64,000 bases of DNA from Pomacea canaliculata (lineage: Eukaryota; Mollusca; Gastropoda; Architaenioglossa; Ampullariidae). Under the pieces are notes generated by a model. It worked only from the letters and a program-made list of their open reading frames with translations. It was not told the DNA's origin and did not search any database. The stretch is from positions 28,918,449-28,982,448 of the forward strand of contig NC_037590.1 of the NCBI RefSeq assembly GCF_003073045.1. The letters run 5' to 3'. This document shows, one piece after another, positions 52,301 through 64,000 of this stretch (its first letter is position 1; every line of letters begins with the position of its first letter). The translations under genes and the position numbers were made by a program.

Positions 52301-55300
52301 CAAAAAAAATCTAAATGTACAGGCAATCTTTGAGTCTAATTTTTAGATCCATTCCTCATGTCAATAATTATGTTGTTTGATGTGGACAGTCCTGGAAAAT
52401 GGCTTCTTTAGATCTCTGCATTTTATGCTGTCTATAAAAGAGTTAGGATTTATTTTGCCACCCTTTCTAGGTGTTTTGTAAAAATATCCTAAATATTGAT
52501 TGTTATTTCTTTGAAGGCATGTTTTAACAACATATTCAGTCTGGAAAGATGGTTACCTATTTTTATTGTTTGTGTGCTTTAGGTTGGTCAGGTACGTTTT
52601 CTGACAACAAAAATGGGAAAACAAACGAAGAAATGTGAGATCATCCTGTTTGATAAAACATGCCCAGCATTTTCTCTAGATCTGTGAGTAGGAAAAAAAG
52701 TTGCTTTTTAAACTGTTTCTGATATTTGTAATATTTTTAAAAGTTTAAATACCTTATTAATTTTTTTGTGTATTGCATAGTTTTTCTTTGTATATATACA
52801 TTATTATCAGAAATAAAACATATTTTTAGTTGATAATATCCTTTTATAAAAAATAATTTACAATAGAATTCTTTCTCTTATTTTTGTCTTGATATTTACA
52901 GATGGGATCATCATGTGGATACAGCCTTTCAGTGGATTCCATATGACACTGGTTTGTTTTGGTATTAAAACAGCAGTATTGTCAAGTATTGCTAGAGTTT
53001 ATTACAAGTACTAGTAGAAGCATATAGTATCCATAGACATCTACATAAAGAGTCTTTTTTTTTAAAAAAAAAACTATTTATTTCATTTGCATTTATAATA
53101 TACCATCTGATTCTGCTAGAAATTCATTTCTAAATTACACAGTTTCAAAAAGTTTAGATAAATAAGCAACTTTATATTTTAGGAACAGCATGTATAATGC
53201 AAACTAGACTGATGTATTTTAGGAAGATTATTTATAATACAGATCATGGTAATGATTATTTATAAACTGTGTATTTCAGTGATCTTTGCAGCTGATATAA
53301 AAATCACTTACAACAACTTCAAATCAAGTCTGGTGGCCTCAGCTGACTGCAAGACCATCTTTACAACAAATCCAGGTGTTATTCAAAGTGCTGATGAACA
53401 TTCCAGAATTTTTATCAAATATGAGAATTTTTTCTCAGTTTGTTAATTGCTGCAGTATGAATACTTTATGATTTTTAAAGGTTTTAAATTGCTGAGCCTA
53501 AAGCTGAATGTCATTTATAGCAGGATTGCAACATAACTCTTTCATTGTTTATTACTATATGGTCATGCTAGCAGGGTTAACTGTAAAACTACCTTATCTA
53601 AACCTGAACCCTCGATCACTTTTCTTTGACAGAGGAAGTGTATAGACCCCAAAACATTTTTGTCTAAACAGAGAAGAGCTAAGAGGTTGGTTTCCATGAT
53701 TTTCTGTACATGAAGTGTGAGACCCCAAAAATATTGCAGCAGTGTGATTACAGATACACGGGAAGCTCGTTGTTTGCGACAGTTCCTAAGAACCCAGGAT
53801 GCTGGCATGGACATCGACTTTGACCTTCCAATGCATGATGTTGACCCAGATGGTGGGAAAATTGTTGTTGCTTATACCTGTTCCTATTTTATTTCTGTTC
53901 CATGAATATTTTGTATAGCAAAGTATGCATGCCTATTAGATGTTTCATGCTGGTTGAGTGCAAATCAACAGTACTTTTACATGGGTATAACATACTTATT
54001 TAGAGTATGATCCAAGAGAAAGAGAGATGGAACATGATTTAGGAAAGCAAAGCTTGTCCCTGACCTTACGGGAGACTGCACGAAAGAAGGTTGGGAAAGG
54101 AAAGGGAAGATAACCCAGTGCAAGTTCTGTATTATTTTGTCCAAGTTTGCTACTGTGTGCGCATTTCTGTGATGTTCTTTATTTTACTTAGTAAGGTTTA
54201 AAACGAGATAAAAGCTGTGAGAATATTTGAACTTTTACATTAAGGAATATCACATATGGAAAACTCCTGGATTATTTATTGCTTATTTTTCCATGTCCAC
54301 TTCTTAGTCAATAGCATCAATGAAGTGTTCACTGTTCAGCAAGTGAAGATGAAGCAGGTTGCTTTGTCCAGAGACAGCTCAACAGTTCCTCACTATGGTG
54401 TAATGTTTGCTGTACTGACAACATTTGATATTGATGGGTGATGTCACCCCATTGGTCCAGACGCTATGGTTTGTCAGTAGTTTTGCATGCATGGATATCA
54501 TTTTCATAGATTCATGTACCTTCAATTGATCAAATTTTTGTTTAAAACATATGCTTGTAAAATTATTTCAGAATTTATACATGGATACTTGCTTTCTTTT
54601 TTCCCTCCCCAAATAGGAATTTAGGCAATAAGAAATGCATATTGAATACATGAGGACTGAAACCAATCCAAATATTTGTTTCTAAATCAGTGTTCGATGC
54701 AGAAGACCAATTGAAAATTCTGTACAGTGTTTGAAGCCAGAATGCGCTACTAATTTGACTGGGATTGTGGATCCTAGCAGCACAGTGATATTGGAGTACA
54801 ATTTTACTGTTGGACTGTCTGACCACACAGGCACCATTGCATTCTGCCACCTTCTATCAGAAGTGGCTGAGTCCCTTGTAGGCTGTAAGGTCAGCTTTAC
54901 TACTACAATAATTAAAAACACAGAAGTGGGATTATTTATCAAAATTGCAAATCGCTAATTTAATGTTAAAAAAGTTAGCTGAAAAGTGTGTATGTTGCAG
55001 ACTTACTGTTACAGTCTTGTATCTATTACCAAAAGAAAAATGTGTTGAGGTTAGATAGTCCTATTAAATAGTAACAAATTGGAATTTCACTTCGAGGCAT
55101 TTTCATAACTGGTCTAGAAATCTTGTTTTGTTTTATTTAAATCATGTAACTTATTTTTGCTGCTCCCTTAATTTGTGGTTTTGAATTGCTATTTTTAAAG
55201 CTTTGCAATAAGGGAATCTTCAAACAACAATATTTTTCATGTTTCATGTGTGTTCCACTGTGTCTATAGCCTTCAGTTTTCATGGCACTCTCTGATGAAC

Positions 55301-56079
55301 AACGTACTCAAATAAAATGGCAAGTCCTGCTTGAAAGGTGCAAAGTAATATTTAAGGTAAAGTTTACTTTTACATTTATAAAAACCTTGGTCTCATCCTG
55401 ATTGTAACTGCTGGAGTTTTAACTATGAGGAAAGAGAATTATGAACAAGGAACACTAGGGTATTCATACCATGTTTATCACATTAAAACGTCAGATTTGC
55501 ATCTCAAGCATCTCTGCATTGTTTCTGCATAAAAAAAAGTTTTTAATTTCTTTATCAAACTATCAATCGTTGACCCATACTTTTACACTTATAGATTAAA
55601 TGCAGTGTAAAATGGAGACAGATTGACATTTTGATAAAGTAACACCCTTTTTAATTATCGATTTTGTCACCATTTCATGCTATGCTTAACCTATAAGCAT
55701 AAAAAATCATGATTGACCTACACTTATGCTTACATGCCACAAACTTCATTTTACAATGCATTTTAAAGTGGACAATTTTATTTCTGAACATTCGAAATGG
55801 CTATTCTAAATTGAAATGAATAAACCTGAAAACTGTTGTAGTAAAATGACAATGGCTTCTTTGAATAATTAATACAGTCTAGAATATGTAGTCAGCTGAT
55901 ACAGATATCATTTCCTTATTTCTGAGTGGCTTACATAATCCATTGTTAATTTGAATGATGCTTTTATTTTGTATTTATTTCAGTTGCGGAAATTCAGAAG
56001 TGATAAGATCAGTGCTCCTCTAAAAATTTTGTTGTTGGAAAAGCAGGTGTTTACTACCAGTATCCCTGGTAAAAAATAA
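49337..56079 (+). CDS. MEIOB: MEIOB, meiosis-specific OB-fold single-strand DNA-binding protein (13 exons)
   Basis: Exons: 49337-49537, 49793-49850, 50087-50218, 50649-50724, 52061-52254, 52583-52683, 52902-52951, 53280-53375, 53754-53852, 54308-54437, 54691-54889, 55270-55356, 55984-56079, giving about 505 residues (human 471). Conserved stretches are NIGSERHLISFIVRDSP and VTCWGG (first OB fold, about residues 87-115), QVRFLTTKMGKQ, WIPYDTVIFAADIKI, a cysteine cluster (C382, C392, C397) and LSDHTGT (421-427) in an RPA1-like C-terminal OB region, then IKWQVLLERCKV. MEIOB binds single-stranded DNA with SPATA22 and supports meiotic recombination. Exon 5 ends AAAG before GT, leaving one base too many for exon 6 (GTTGGTCAGGTACG). 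An extra G in the AAAGG run is the simplest explanation. Exon 4 could end at 50722 or 50724; only 50724 keeps frame. Confidence 0.92.
51087..51483 (+). mobile_element. Candidate retroposon tail (LINE/SINE 3' end) with (TAAAC)n terminus, MEIOB intron 4
   Basis: A GC-richer block within AT-rich intron sequence. Its end reads ctatgctcctcaaagagc, then aaggaataaaaaataaac and a short tandem aaactaaactaaact run at 51463-51483. A short simple repeat after an AATAAA-like stretch is typical of non-LTR retroposon 3' ends. No reverse-transcriptase motif was found, so this is either the untranslated end of a LINE or a SINE that uses one. Confidence 0.45.
51737..51770. repeat. AT-rich dinucleotide repeat in MEIOB intron 4
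   Basis: Interrupted (AT)n runs (tatatatatata and tatatatat). Confidence 0.6.
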
Positions 56080-58440
56080 CCAATGAATTCCACATGCTTT
56101 CATATATGTATCAGAAATCTATCTCTAAACCTATACATATGCAATCAAACAAGTATGAATGCAACAGTACTTCCTTAATGACTTATGATGCTAGTCTTAC
56201 TTTTAAGGATAGTCGTAATTGCAAAAAAAAAAAAAAAAAATTTCATTAAACAATGTCCATGTTCAGATATTGTCAAATAAAACAATTACACTAAAAAGAA
56301 TAGTTTTAAGGAGAATGTTATTAAATCATAGACACAGCTGTGCACAAAGTCCATTTGCTATAGAACTGAAATATGACTGTTTAATCCATCCTAGTCATAC
56401 CCGGATATTAGGGTTTGGAAGGATTTTTTTGTTTATACAGTGCACCAAATGCTCTATTCAGAAGTAGCCATTAATCTACAATAGTTTTCACATTTTTTTT
56501 ACCATAGTTGATTAAGATTAAAATTTCTTGAATGGTTGATGTTATGTTCTGTTTAGAATTGCTATTGATTAGCTTCTGAAAATGTTAATAAAGGATTCTT
56601 AAAGTGTTGAGCATTTTCTAGATCACTGAATAGTGAAATGCTGTTGCTTTCAAAACAATTTCCAAATTCCTAATTATAGAAAATTGCCATTCCTTTTGAC
56701 ATGCTGCAGACATCTGTCCTATTTAGATTTAAAGTGCACAGAGTGGCAATCCTTTTGTAACATACTAACCACAGCATTTGTGGTCTTCAAAATCACGTAG
56801 AATTCATACAGACTAAAGACAAGCCTGGTCATGCCTCAGCATATAGGCAAATTGTACTCTTTGGGAGAAACCTCCAGCATCTGTAGACTTTCTGTAAATG
56901 CATAGCATGCAGCATGTTAGTACAAGAATGATTCTTTAGACAAGTTATCTTCTTTAAAAAAGTTTGATGAAAAAGAGTTTGCAACAGTCATCAGCACTAA
57001 AATTCAATACCATTCTTTAAATTACTTCAGAATTATGATTCACATCCTTTATAATCTTTTAAGAGAACATCATGCTTCTTTTTAACAACGCTGTTCACAG
57101 CTCTTAACTCTTCCTATGCAGTTTGCACCTACAGATGCTACAACTTAATCCACAAGCTCAATTGTGTCAATTCATCCATATGGAATGTGTTAAACCCATG
57201 CCATTGAGGCCTTCCAATTCTGACCTTTGGAAAAAAAAAAAAAAAAGAGAGAAAAAGGTAGGCAAGAAGACAAATATTTTTATTAAAAACAATAAATAGC
57301 ATTGCTCCCAGAAGTACAAGTATTCCTTCCAGTGGACTCCCACATTTAAAACAAGTGTTTAGTGTCAGATCCAAGAAGACCAAGCAGTCAAACAGAACTT
57401 CACATCTGGATGTCATTGTGAATTTCTTGCATGAAATGACCACTACACTCTGAATAGTCTTTGTGCCAGACTTGCCAGCATGGCAAGTTAAACATCTTTA
57501 CATTAATTGTTATTATGAGTTAGCTTTGATCAGATATCTTCAACTTAAACTTTTCTATAAAACCAACACCCCACAATCACACTAAAATTTAAGACCAACA
57601 CTGGCACACACATTCACCACAGTGTCAACATTCCGTTGATGACAAAAACAAAAAAATAGTTAATCATAATGCATAATGTTTTGAACAAATGCTAATAAAG
57701 TCGTTTAGTATGATAACAGAATAATAGAAAAAAGCTGTATCATTTGAATGATGTTGATGGTAAATATACATTTGCACTTAAAAAGGCTAATGGTTAGTTC
57801 TAACTGTTGAGAATAAATTTATTTTAAGCAACTCTAATGCAACCCTAAATGCACATATGTACATATTAAAAAGAACATGTTTACACTTTAAACTATGTAG
57901 TTTAGCCTTGGGATGTGAGCCCGAGTGTTTATAAAGAGTGCTCTTTTCCATGAAAATTTTCATAAACACAAGACAAATGTGCCTTAAAATTTTAGGTCAA
58001 GGAAATCAGCACATTTGCAATAACTAGAAGGCGAAAGTCAAGGGAGACTAACAGCTAATCTTTCTAGATGCCTAGCCTTCCAGGGACCCCAAATCCAATA
58101 GGCTGTTTCTCTCCGTCAACCTATCCTTCTAGCTACTGTGGCTCACAGGGGAATAAACCCCCTAGAATCCCAAATCCGGTCCACATAATGTACAAGTATA
58201 AACTGAACACAGTATTTAAAAACAAAAAGTGCAAAAGAATGTTTAAGACAAATGCATTTGACCGGGATTGAAAGTGGATCAAATATGCTGCAACTTGTTT
58301 ACCAACAAGCAATGCTATAAGCCCTATCATTTAAAACCCCACATGTAAGCAAGACTATGAGACACCCAATGTGAATCAGAAAATTGGTATGGAGGATATA
58401 AAACTACAAAAAAATGACAGTAGTGATTCTTGATTAAAGT
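56080..58440. other. Convergent intergenic region between MEIOB and MAT
   Basis: It contains the 3' untranslated regions of the two convergent genes. Minus-strand AATAAA signals are present (for example in the atttttattaaaaac stretch near 57277), so the MAT transcript could extend 1 kb or more past its stop. Homopolymer A runs lie near 56223 and 57233. No coding sequence is supported. Confidence 0.55.
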
Positions 58441-61178
58441 CTAGAAGTCAAGTTTTTTAGGAATTTCCCATGTGAAGTCATTTCGTCCAAAGTGTCCATA
58501 GCATGCAGTTTTTTGGTAAATAGGATGTCTGAGATTCAGGTCCCTGAAAAAAAAAATGCATGCTTATCAGTGATGTCTAAAAACATGCAGTCAAGACAGA
58601 AAATGAATATACAAACCTCAACTTATTACATGCACCAATCCTATAGGGTAAAAATCTTTTAGACTGTTAGAACTTTTTTTAAAAACAAAACATGTATATT
58701 GGCCTTAAGAACACTTTAAGAAGGAATGGCAAAAACATTTTTAGAAATGACATTTAAACTTACTTGACAATTCTCCCAGGCCTTAAATCAAAGTTATTTT
58801 TCACAATCTGCAGAAGTTCTTTCTCTGACTTTTTGGATGTCCCATAGCTGAATACTGTGATGGACAGAGGCTCAGCAATGCCAATGGCGTAAGATACCTG
58901 AAGACATAATTTTATCGTCATGAACTTTTCATTGAAAACACTTAAATTAAATGCAAATTATCTTCAGTTATTATAAATGACATCAAATGGTATCATAACT
59001 TTAAAAAACCCAGCTGAATACTAACTTGCACAAGAACACGTTTGCAAAGTCCAGCCTTTAACTAGGGACTTGGCAACCCAGCGGCAAGCATATGCAGCAG
59101 AGCGATCCACTTTAGAGAAGTCCTTGCCAGAGAAGGCACCACCTCCATGAGCACCCCATCCACCATAAGTATCCACTATTATCTTGCGTCCAGTCAGACC
59201 AGCATCACCCTGTAAAGTTATTACAATGATCATTGAGGCAATATACTAATCCTATGATGCTAAAACCTAATGATTCAGAAACTTTAAAGACAATGCACAT
59301 CATACAAATGATAAATGGCATGGATATCTGAAAAGAAAGAAATGCTGTTATGTGCAATATTTCAGCCATGGGTGTTTACAGATGTCTTTTACAAAGAAAA
59401 TATTTAAAATTCAATATCTACCTGAGGACCTCCTATGATGAACTTGCCCGAAGGCTGGATGTGATAAACAGTTTTTTCATCCAGAAACTTTGATGGAATA
59501 ACAGCTTTGACAACTTTTTGCATGATATCCTCACGCAGTGTCTCCAATGAGACATTCTCATCATGCTGTGCAGAGACAACGACTGTATGTACACGAAGTG
59601 GAATGGCTGCACCCTTCACATACTTGTACTCCACAGTCACCTGAAGCAAACGAAATGTTTGATTGGCTAGTCAATGCACATTCCCTTTATAAACAAACTG
59701 CATTCAAATCTTTATCACCAAAATAACGAACACCTGCATAGTTTCATAAAAGGAATTCCAAACCTGTGTCTTGGTATCAGGGCGTGCCCATGTCAATTCC
59801 CCTGAACGACGAAGTTGTGCAATTTTGGCATTGAGTTGGTGAGCCAGCACAACAGTCAGAGGCATACACTCTTCTGTCTCATCAGTTGCATAGCCGAACA
59901 TAAGTCCTTGATCACCAGCTCCAATGCTGTCTTCATCACGATTTTCGTGAACACCTTGTGCAATATCTGGACTCTGTTCCTCAAGAGCAATCAGGACATT
60001 GCAAGTCTTGTAGTCAAATCCTGGAAAACAGCATTCTTGAAATTTAAAAATAACTGAACGGGAAGAACTGTCAAATGTTAAGATTTGGGAAACATTTGCA
60101 GTAACTACCCAAAAGCATGAGGAAAGTTCCAGAACAACCTGAAAGTCATGTAGTAGGTATACCGTTTAGCAGTAAAATGTGCATGCATAAGAATGTACTT
60201 TGCAGCTACATAGAATATAGCTCTAAAAGACTAAATTGAATATGTTTTCAAGATTCACTGGATATAAAATATCTTTTGACTTTTGTTTTTTTTTAAATAT
60301 GAAGATGTAAAATAATAGAATGTGGACTGCTAACCTCACCCCTTCTCTCTCTCTTGCACCATACATCAAAACAATATCTTGCAGCCCGTCATGAGCTAAA
60401 TAATACTAAGAAACTGGCATTTATGCCAAATTTGAAGTATATAACCAAACCTTTGGATGAGTCATCATATCCAATTTGCTTGATGGTATTTCGAATGACA
60501 CTCTGGTAGTCAACATTTGCCTTTGAGGAGACCTCTCCACATACCAGAATCATACCAGTTTTGGTGACAGTTTCACAGGCCACCTTGGCGTTGGGGTCCT
60601 GTCGCAGATGTGCATCCAAGATGGCATCACTGATCTGATCACAAATTTTATCTGGGAAAAGAGATATTGAGAATCATCCATTCGGTATATTTTGGGATAA
60701 GCTGGAGGTTAATATTAGCCTAATTGCGGTTTGAGACATTTCAAAAATTATAAATGTCTACTTTCTGAACAATACAACGAAAGTCGGCTTATCCTGCACG
60801 CAAAACTATGGATAACACATAACAAACAAAAGCACATGTTTATTTACTCAGTGTGCACTGAATACCGGTGCCAAACACAACCCTATTTACTCATCCAGAG
60901 TCGACAGTGGTGTGCAAAAGTACCGGGATGGCCTTCGCAAATGACATAAACAAAAGCACGTGTCTATTCACTCAGTGTGCACCGATCACCGGCGCCAAAC
61001 ACAAGAACTAATTGTTCAACCAGAATCGCCAGTGGTGTGCAGAAGTACCTGGATGGCCTTCACCGACAGATTCGGATGTGAACAGGAATGTACCAATGTC
61101 ATCCTGGCTGCATTCTTCAGCATAGTGCTGATTGATCTCCAAGTAATGGGAGCTGCTGTTCAAACCGTTGACTGACAT
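58441..61178 (-). CDS. MAT2A: S-adenosylmethionine synthase (methionine adenosyltransferase), 7 exons
   Basis: Exons in transcript order: 61178-61049, 60651-60451, 60020-59764, 59640-59422, 59209-59026, 58897-58764, 58543-58441, giving about 408 residues, the usual length. The enzyme makes S-adenosylmethionine from methionine and ATP in the cytosol. Visible motifs are [17 protein letters not shown] (about residues 33-49, substrate binding), the signature [15 protein letters not shown] (144-158), and the loop GGGAFSGKD (291-299); the C-terminus reads [19 protein letters not shown]. Exon 5 is 184 bases where 183 are needed: AAAGGCTGG breaks the frame after AKSLVK, while AAAGCTGG would give the conserved [10 protein letters not shown]. 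In an essential gene this is most likely a one-base consensus error in a G run. The gene is convergent with MEIOB. Confidence 0.97.
60817..61066. repeat. Two-copy tandem duplication, period 124 bp, over the MAT exon 1 donor
   Basis: Unit 1 (about 60817-60941) and unit 2 (about 60942-61066) share ctcagtgtgcac at 60847 and 60971, then gccaaacacaa, cagtggtgtgca and ggatggcctt. Unit 2 includes the last bases of MAT exon 1 and its splice donor. Unit 1 therefore carries a diverged copy of that junction (GAAGGCCATCCCG|GTAC) inside intron 1. Confidence 0.85.
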
Positions 61179-61238
61179 GTTAACACCTTCTCACAGGATC
61201 TACAAAGGGAAAAGAGGACGTTGTTAAGGTGCCTCATA

Positions 61239-61246
61239 CTTTTATA
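61239..61246 (-). promoter_or_regulatory. TATA box of the MAT gene
   Basis: The minus strand reads TATAAAAG, about 61-68 bases before the MAT start codon, which implies a short 5' leader. A CCAAT box lies about 40 bases further upstream. The pair makes a conventional core promoter. Confidence 0.75.
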
Positions 61247-61285
61247 GAGAGGCGAAAGCCATGTGACCACGGATCCGTAATTTAC

Positions 61286-61290
61286 ATTGG
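61286..61290 (-). promoter_or_regulatory. CCAAT box of the MAT gene
   Basis: ATTGG on the plus strand, CCAAT on the gene strand, at a typical distance upstream of the TATA box. Confidence 0.6.
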
Positions 61291-61299
61291 TCCATTTCA

Positions 61300-62555
61300 C
61301 GACTACGACCAAATATAAACTTTTCCCTTCAAAGGGAGAGAAGGCGCAGTTTTCCGCGCTAAAATTCATCGTTTAATCACCATAGATTACGCTTTCAGAC
61401 CAACATATAATATCATATATATTTATCATTTGCTATTGAAACACATTTTCATATTCTATATGAAATCATTTTGTAGCAGTAGTGGTGAAGAGGATTAGCC
61501 TCATGAAGAGTGCAATGGCGCACCAATCATTCGCTGTGAGCCACAATTTACTTGCTGAGAAGACGTCAATGTTATTGTATTTCATGTTGAACAGAAAACA
61601 ATTATTCCTATCTACATATGGTTAAATACTCGCTGTAATTAACAATTTGTCAACGTGTGTTTCTAAAGTCTAAAGGGAGAGAAGTCACCCATTCTTGCAC
61701 TGTCATCGCTCTGAGGACGAAGGGCATAATTTCACGCTATGGGTAAACAAACCTGCAGTTAAGCTAGTACGATGGACATACTCCTAAAAATCTCATGAAA
61801 TTGAAATTTCAAGGACTCATTGATTTCTGGTTTACGGGGAGGAAAGAGTCATTACTCGAGGTTTTAGCGTCTTACAGGTCTTGACGTCCTATTCTGCTGC
61901 GCAACAGATTTACAAGTCAAAATTCGTTTTTGTTCAGTACTGACATCGTCCGTCAGACTGGTATTCGATTCATTCACCATGTTAAGTCAGAATATTTACT
62001 AAGGCGAAAAACAAGACTAATAAGAGTGACAGTAAATAAAAAGTTGTCAATAAATACCTAACTAGTTTTATGTTTGACAGCTTTTATAATGACGTAGGAA
62101 GCCATGACAACCGGAGGAGACTAAAATCAAAGAAGTGAAGAAAACAGTCATACTTACATTTTGTAAATGTTAGGTCATAGTTGTAAATAGGTTATCAATA
62201 GTTTCTATGATTAAATTATTATTTTGAACCATTTACATTCATTTAGTTGAGACATGAAATGTATATGTATTATTTGTTTGATATTAAGATGTGTACACAG
62301 ATCTATACAAATGCAGATATACAAGCATAAAGACTTTTTCAGACCAGTTACACCGTCCAGGCATGTCTATTATCATCTAGAATTTTCTATTTATAAATTA
62401 TTACTATCAGAAAATCATTTTTAGGTAATGTATCTGGAAAATGTAAAACTTCATGTTCAAAAAAAGAAATTTGGATTCTTTTAGAAGGTTTATGTTTCAA
62501 TTTTATTTGATGTTTTGGGGTTATTGCTTTTCTTTTTTTTCTCCATCAATAACAG
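61300..62555. other. Intergenic region right of MAT, no supported gene
   Basis: The promoter side of MAT lies at the left end. The rest is AT-rich with no recognised exon. The GC-richer patch near 62100-62160 could be a first exon of the plus-strand gene to the right, but nothing in it proves this. Confidence 0.45.
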
Positions 62556-62720
62556 GTGATGTGAGAGAAACCCTTTTTAGCTTGGGACAGTGGTTGATGA
62601 AAGGTATATTGGGATTGGCTGTGATGACTCTAGTGATTGTGCCTCTCATTCAGTGGATGGTATCTTGGTTTATCAAAAGACACAATGCTAACCAGTCTTC
62701 AGTGACTTCCGAGATACAGG
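62556..62720 (+). CDS. Possible internal exon of an unknown membrane protein (partial)
   Basis: After a pyrimidine-rich tract ending aataacag, an open stretch encodes GDVRETLFSLGQWLMK, then a hydrophobic segment (GILGLAVMTLVIVPLIQWMV) and a basic hydrophilic tail (FIKRHNANQ), with a donor-like CAGG|GTCTGT at its end. The acceptor, single membrane helix and positive-inside tail make it look like a real exon in an otherwise AT-rich region. I do not recognise the family. No upstream first exon was identified, and any further exons lie right of the window or were missed. The call rests on pattern only. Confidence 0.4.
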
Positions 62721-64000
62721 GTCTGTCAGATCCAGTGTTTTTAAATATATGTACTTCATTGCTATATTGTATTGTTAGAAAATATAATTTAGGTCTTTGA
62801 ATCGCACATTAAAAGGAATTGGTTTTTGACACAGCACCACTCTTCTATCAGTGTTTGCCAACATAAGTGTGTACTTTGTCTTTTAAAGCCCATACATGTG
62901 TAGATGAGGGCACTGTCTTCATCTTGTCTATGTAACCATCTGTTGTGACTGAATCATATGTATCACTGAATCACTAATGCAAAAGCCTCAGTAAGAAAAG
63001 GTCAGAATCTGATACAGGTTGTGAGATGACAACCATGTGTATGTTAGTTCAGTTTCTGGTTCTGGGATCTGTGGGGGGAGGAGGAAGGAAAGAACTAATA
63101 CAGCAGCTGACAAGGTTGATCCTTCGTGAGCAGGTCTAGCATGGGAAGGTATATCCTCTCTTTTATGTTTCTTTCCATGTTGATGTCAGCATTAGCAGTC
63201 TTTGTGGGGTCTGAAGGGTGTCAAAGTACATAGAAAAATCAGGCAAAGCTTGTGCTTATTTCCAGATGAGGTTCCTGGGGACTCTCCAGGGAGGTAATCA
63301 TGTACTTAGTCTTGATCTCCAAGTAGGCAATTCAGATCAGTTTCCACCTTTTAGGGGGTTTTGAACACCTGGGTCCTTGTTTTTCTTTATCTTTTATTGT
63401 TCATGGACCAGTGCTAGGTATTAAATGGATGGCTAAAATCAGGCAATCATCTTAACTGCTAATATTTTATAAGCAGTTTAGTAGACTGTGATACATTAGT
63501 CATTCAGATAGTGGTTAGCAGCATGCTGTGCATCCAGACACAAGTCTTCCAAACTGGTAGTGAGATTTAGCATTCTCATATGTCTTCCCATTCTTTATTT
63601 TAATTTGTCAAGTGTACTTTTTTTGAATTATTGATGTGCTTAAGTTTGACTATACATATTGACTGTGTCCTTTGTAATTACTTTATTAGTGGGAGTGCTT
63701 TTGATGTCTGGTGCTGTTAATTTAAGAGATCATTCTTTTTCTGTGGTGGTATTATATATGGCCCAATTATGCATGCCAAAAGAATCAAATGGCATATCAA
63801 CACTATTAGGATGTAAAGAAAATACGAAAGCTAAATTACTTCAGCCTTTATTTTATTAAACTGGTGAAGGTTTTTCTCCTTACACTTTAGATTGTAGAAA
63901 AAGTGCATATTAGGTTTTATGTTGAGTAGCTGTGTGCAGACAAGGATGGTGAAGAACAAGAGAGGTGGAAAAGAAAGCAAAACTCAGCAAGAGAAGAATT
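62721..64000. other. Right-edge region, no recognised gene
   Basis: Probably intron or flank of the putative membrane-protein gene. Reading frames here lack splice or domain support. Confidence 0.45.

Noticed and set aside
52115-52346. Second plus frame over MEIOB exon 5
   Set aside because: Shadow frame. The frame with the SVSENHGS and LTIPTRSSNNYYAL stretches matches MEIOB.
63000-63420. GC-richer stretch at the right edge as a possible LINE or exon
   Set aside because: Translations on both strands gave no motif I could name with confidence.

Overview
The window looks like nuclear DNA of an invertebrate animal, most likely a gastropod mollusc. It is AT-rich. Its genes are split into many short exons with GT-AG introns, and it carries decayed LINE reverse-transcriptase fragments and tRNA-derived SINE-like pieces. 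All gene models were assembled by hand from splice sites, reading phase and recalled family sequences. The lineage call is an inference. No viral, LTR or CRISPR element was recognised.

Left part (2.3-11.0 kb): a cluster of small secreted cysteine-rich genes with one three-exon plan (signal-peptide exon, CxxxxxCxxxxCC exon, CxC exon). The ten-cysteine spacing matches the prokineticin/colipase-type fold. There are three intact genes (one +, two -), one probable pseudogene (-) and one isolated decayed last exon (+). The order suggests that a convergent pair was duplicated as a block and that one member then decayed.

Middle left (13.2-31.3 kb, minus strand): a 28-exon gene whose second half is a homologue of the centrosomal protein CEP112 (DUF4485 followed by a long coiled coil). 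It begins with a 3.46-kb exon that adds a Ser-rich N-terminal region of about 1,100 residues. From 31.3 to 38.1 kb there is no supported gene, only a possible promoter region, a short inverted repeat and a decayed LINE.

Middle right (38.1-56.1 kb): a head-to-head pair with start codons 141 bp apart. One is the homologue of C17orf75/NJMU-R1 (minus strand, WDR11-complex trafficking subunit). The other is MEIOB (plus strand, meiotic single-strand DNA-binding protein). Both have reported testis or germline links in vertebrates, so the shared promoter is noteworthy. A LINE fragment and a SINE-like element lie in the large intron 5 of the C17orf75 gene.

Right part (58.4-61.2 kb): S-adenosylmethionine synthase (MAT) on the minus strand, convergent with MEIOB, with a TATA box and a CCAAT box. 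A 124-bp tandem duplication spans its exon 1/intron 1 junction. A possible membrane-protein exon begins near 62.5 kb and its gene runs off the window.

A recurring oddity is that four otherwise well-conserved genes each contain one or more single-base length discrepancies, all at short G/C runs. Because the essential MAT gene is among them, consensus-sequence error is the likeliest cause.
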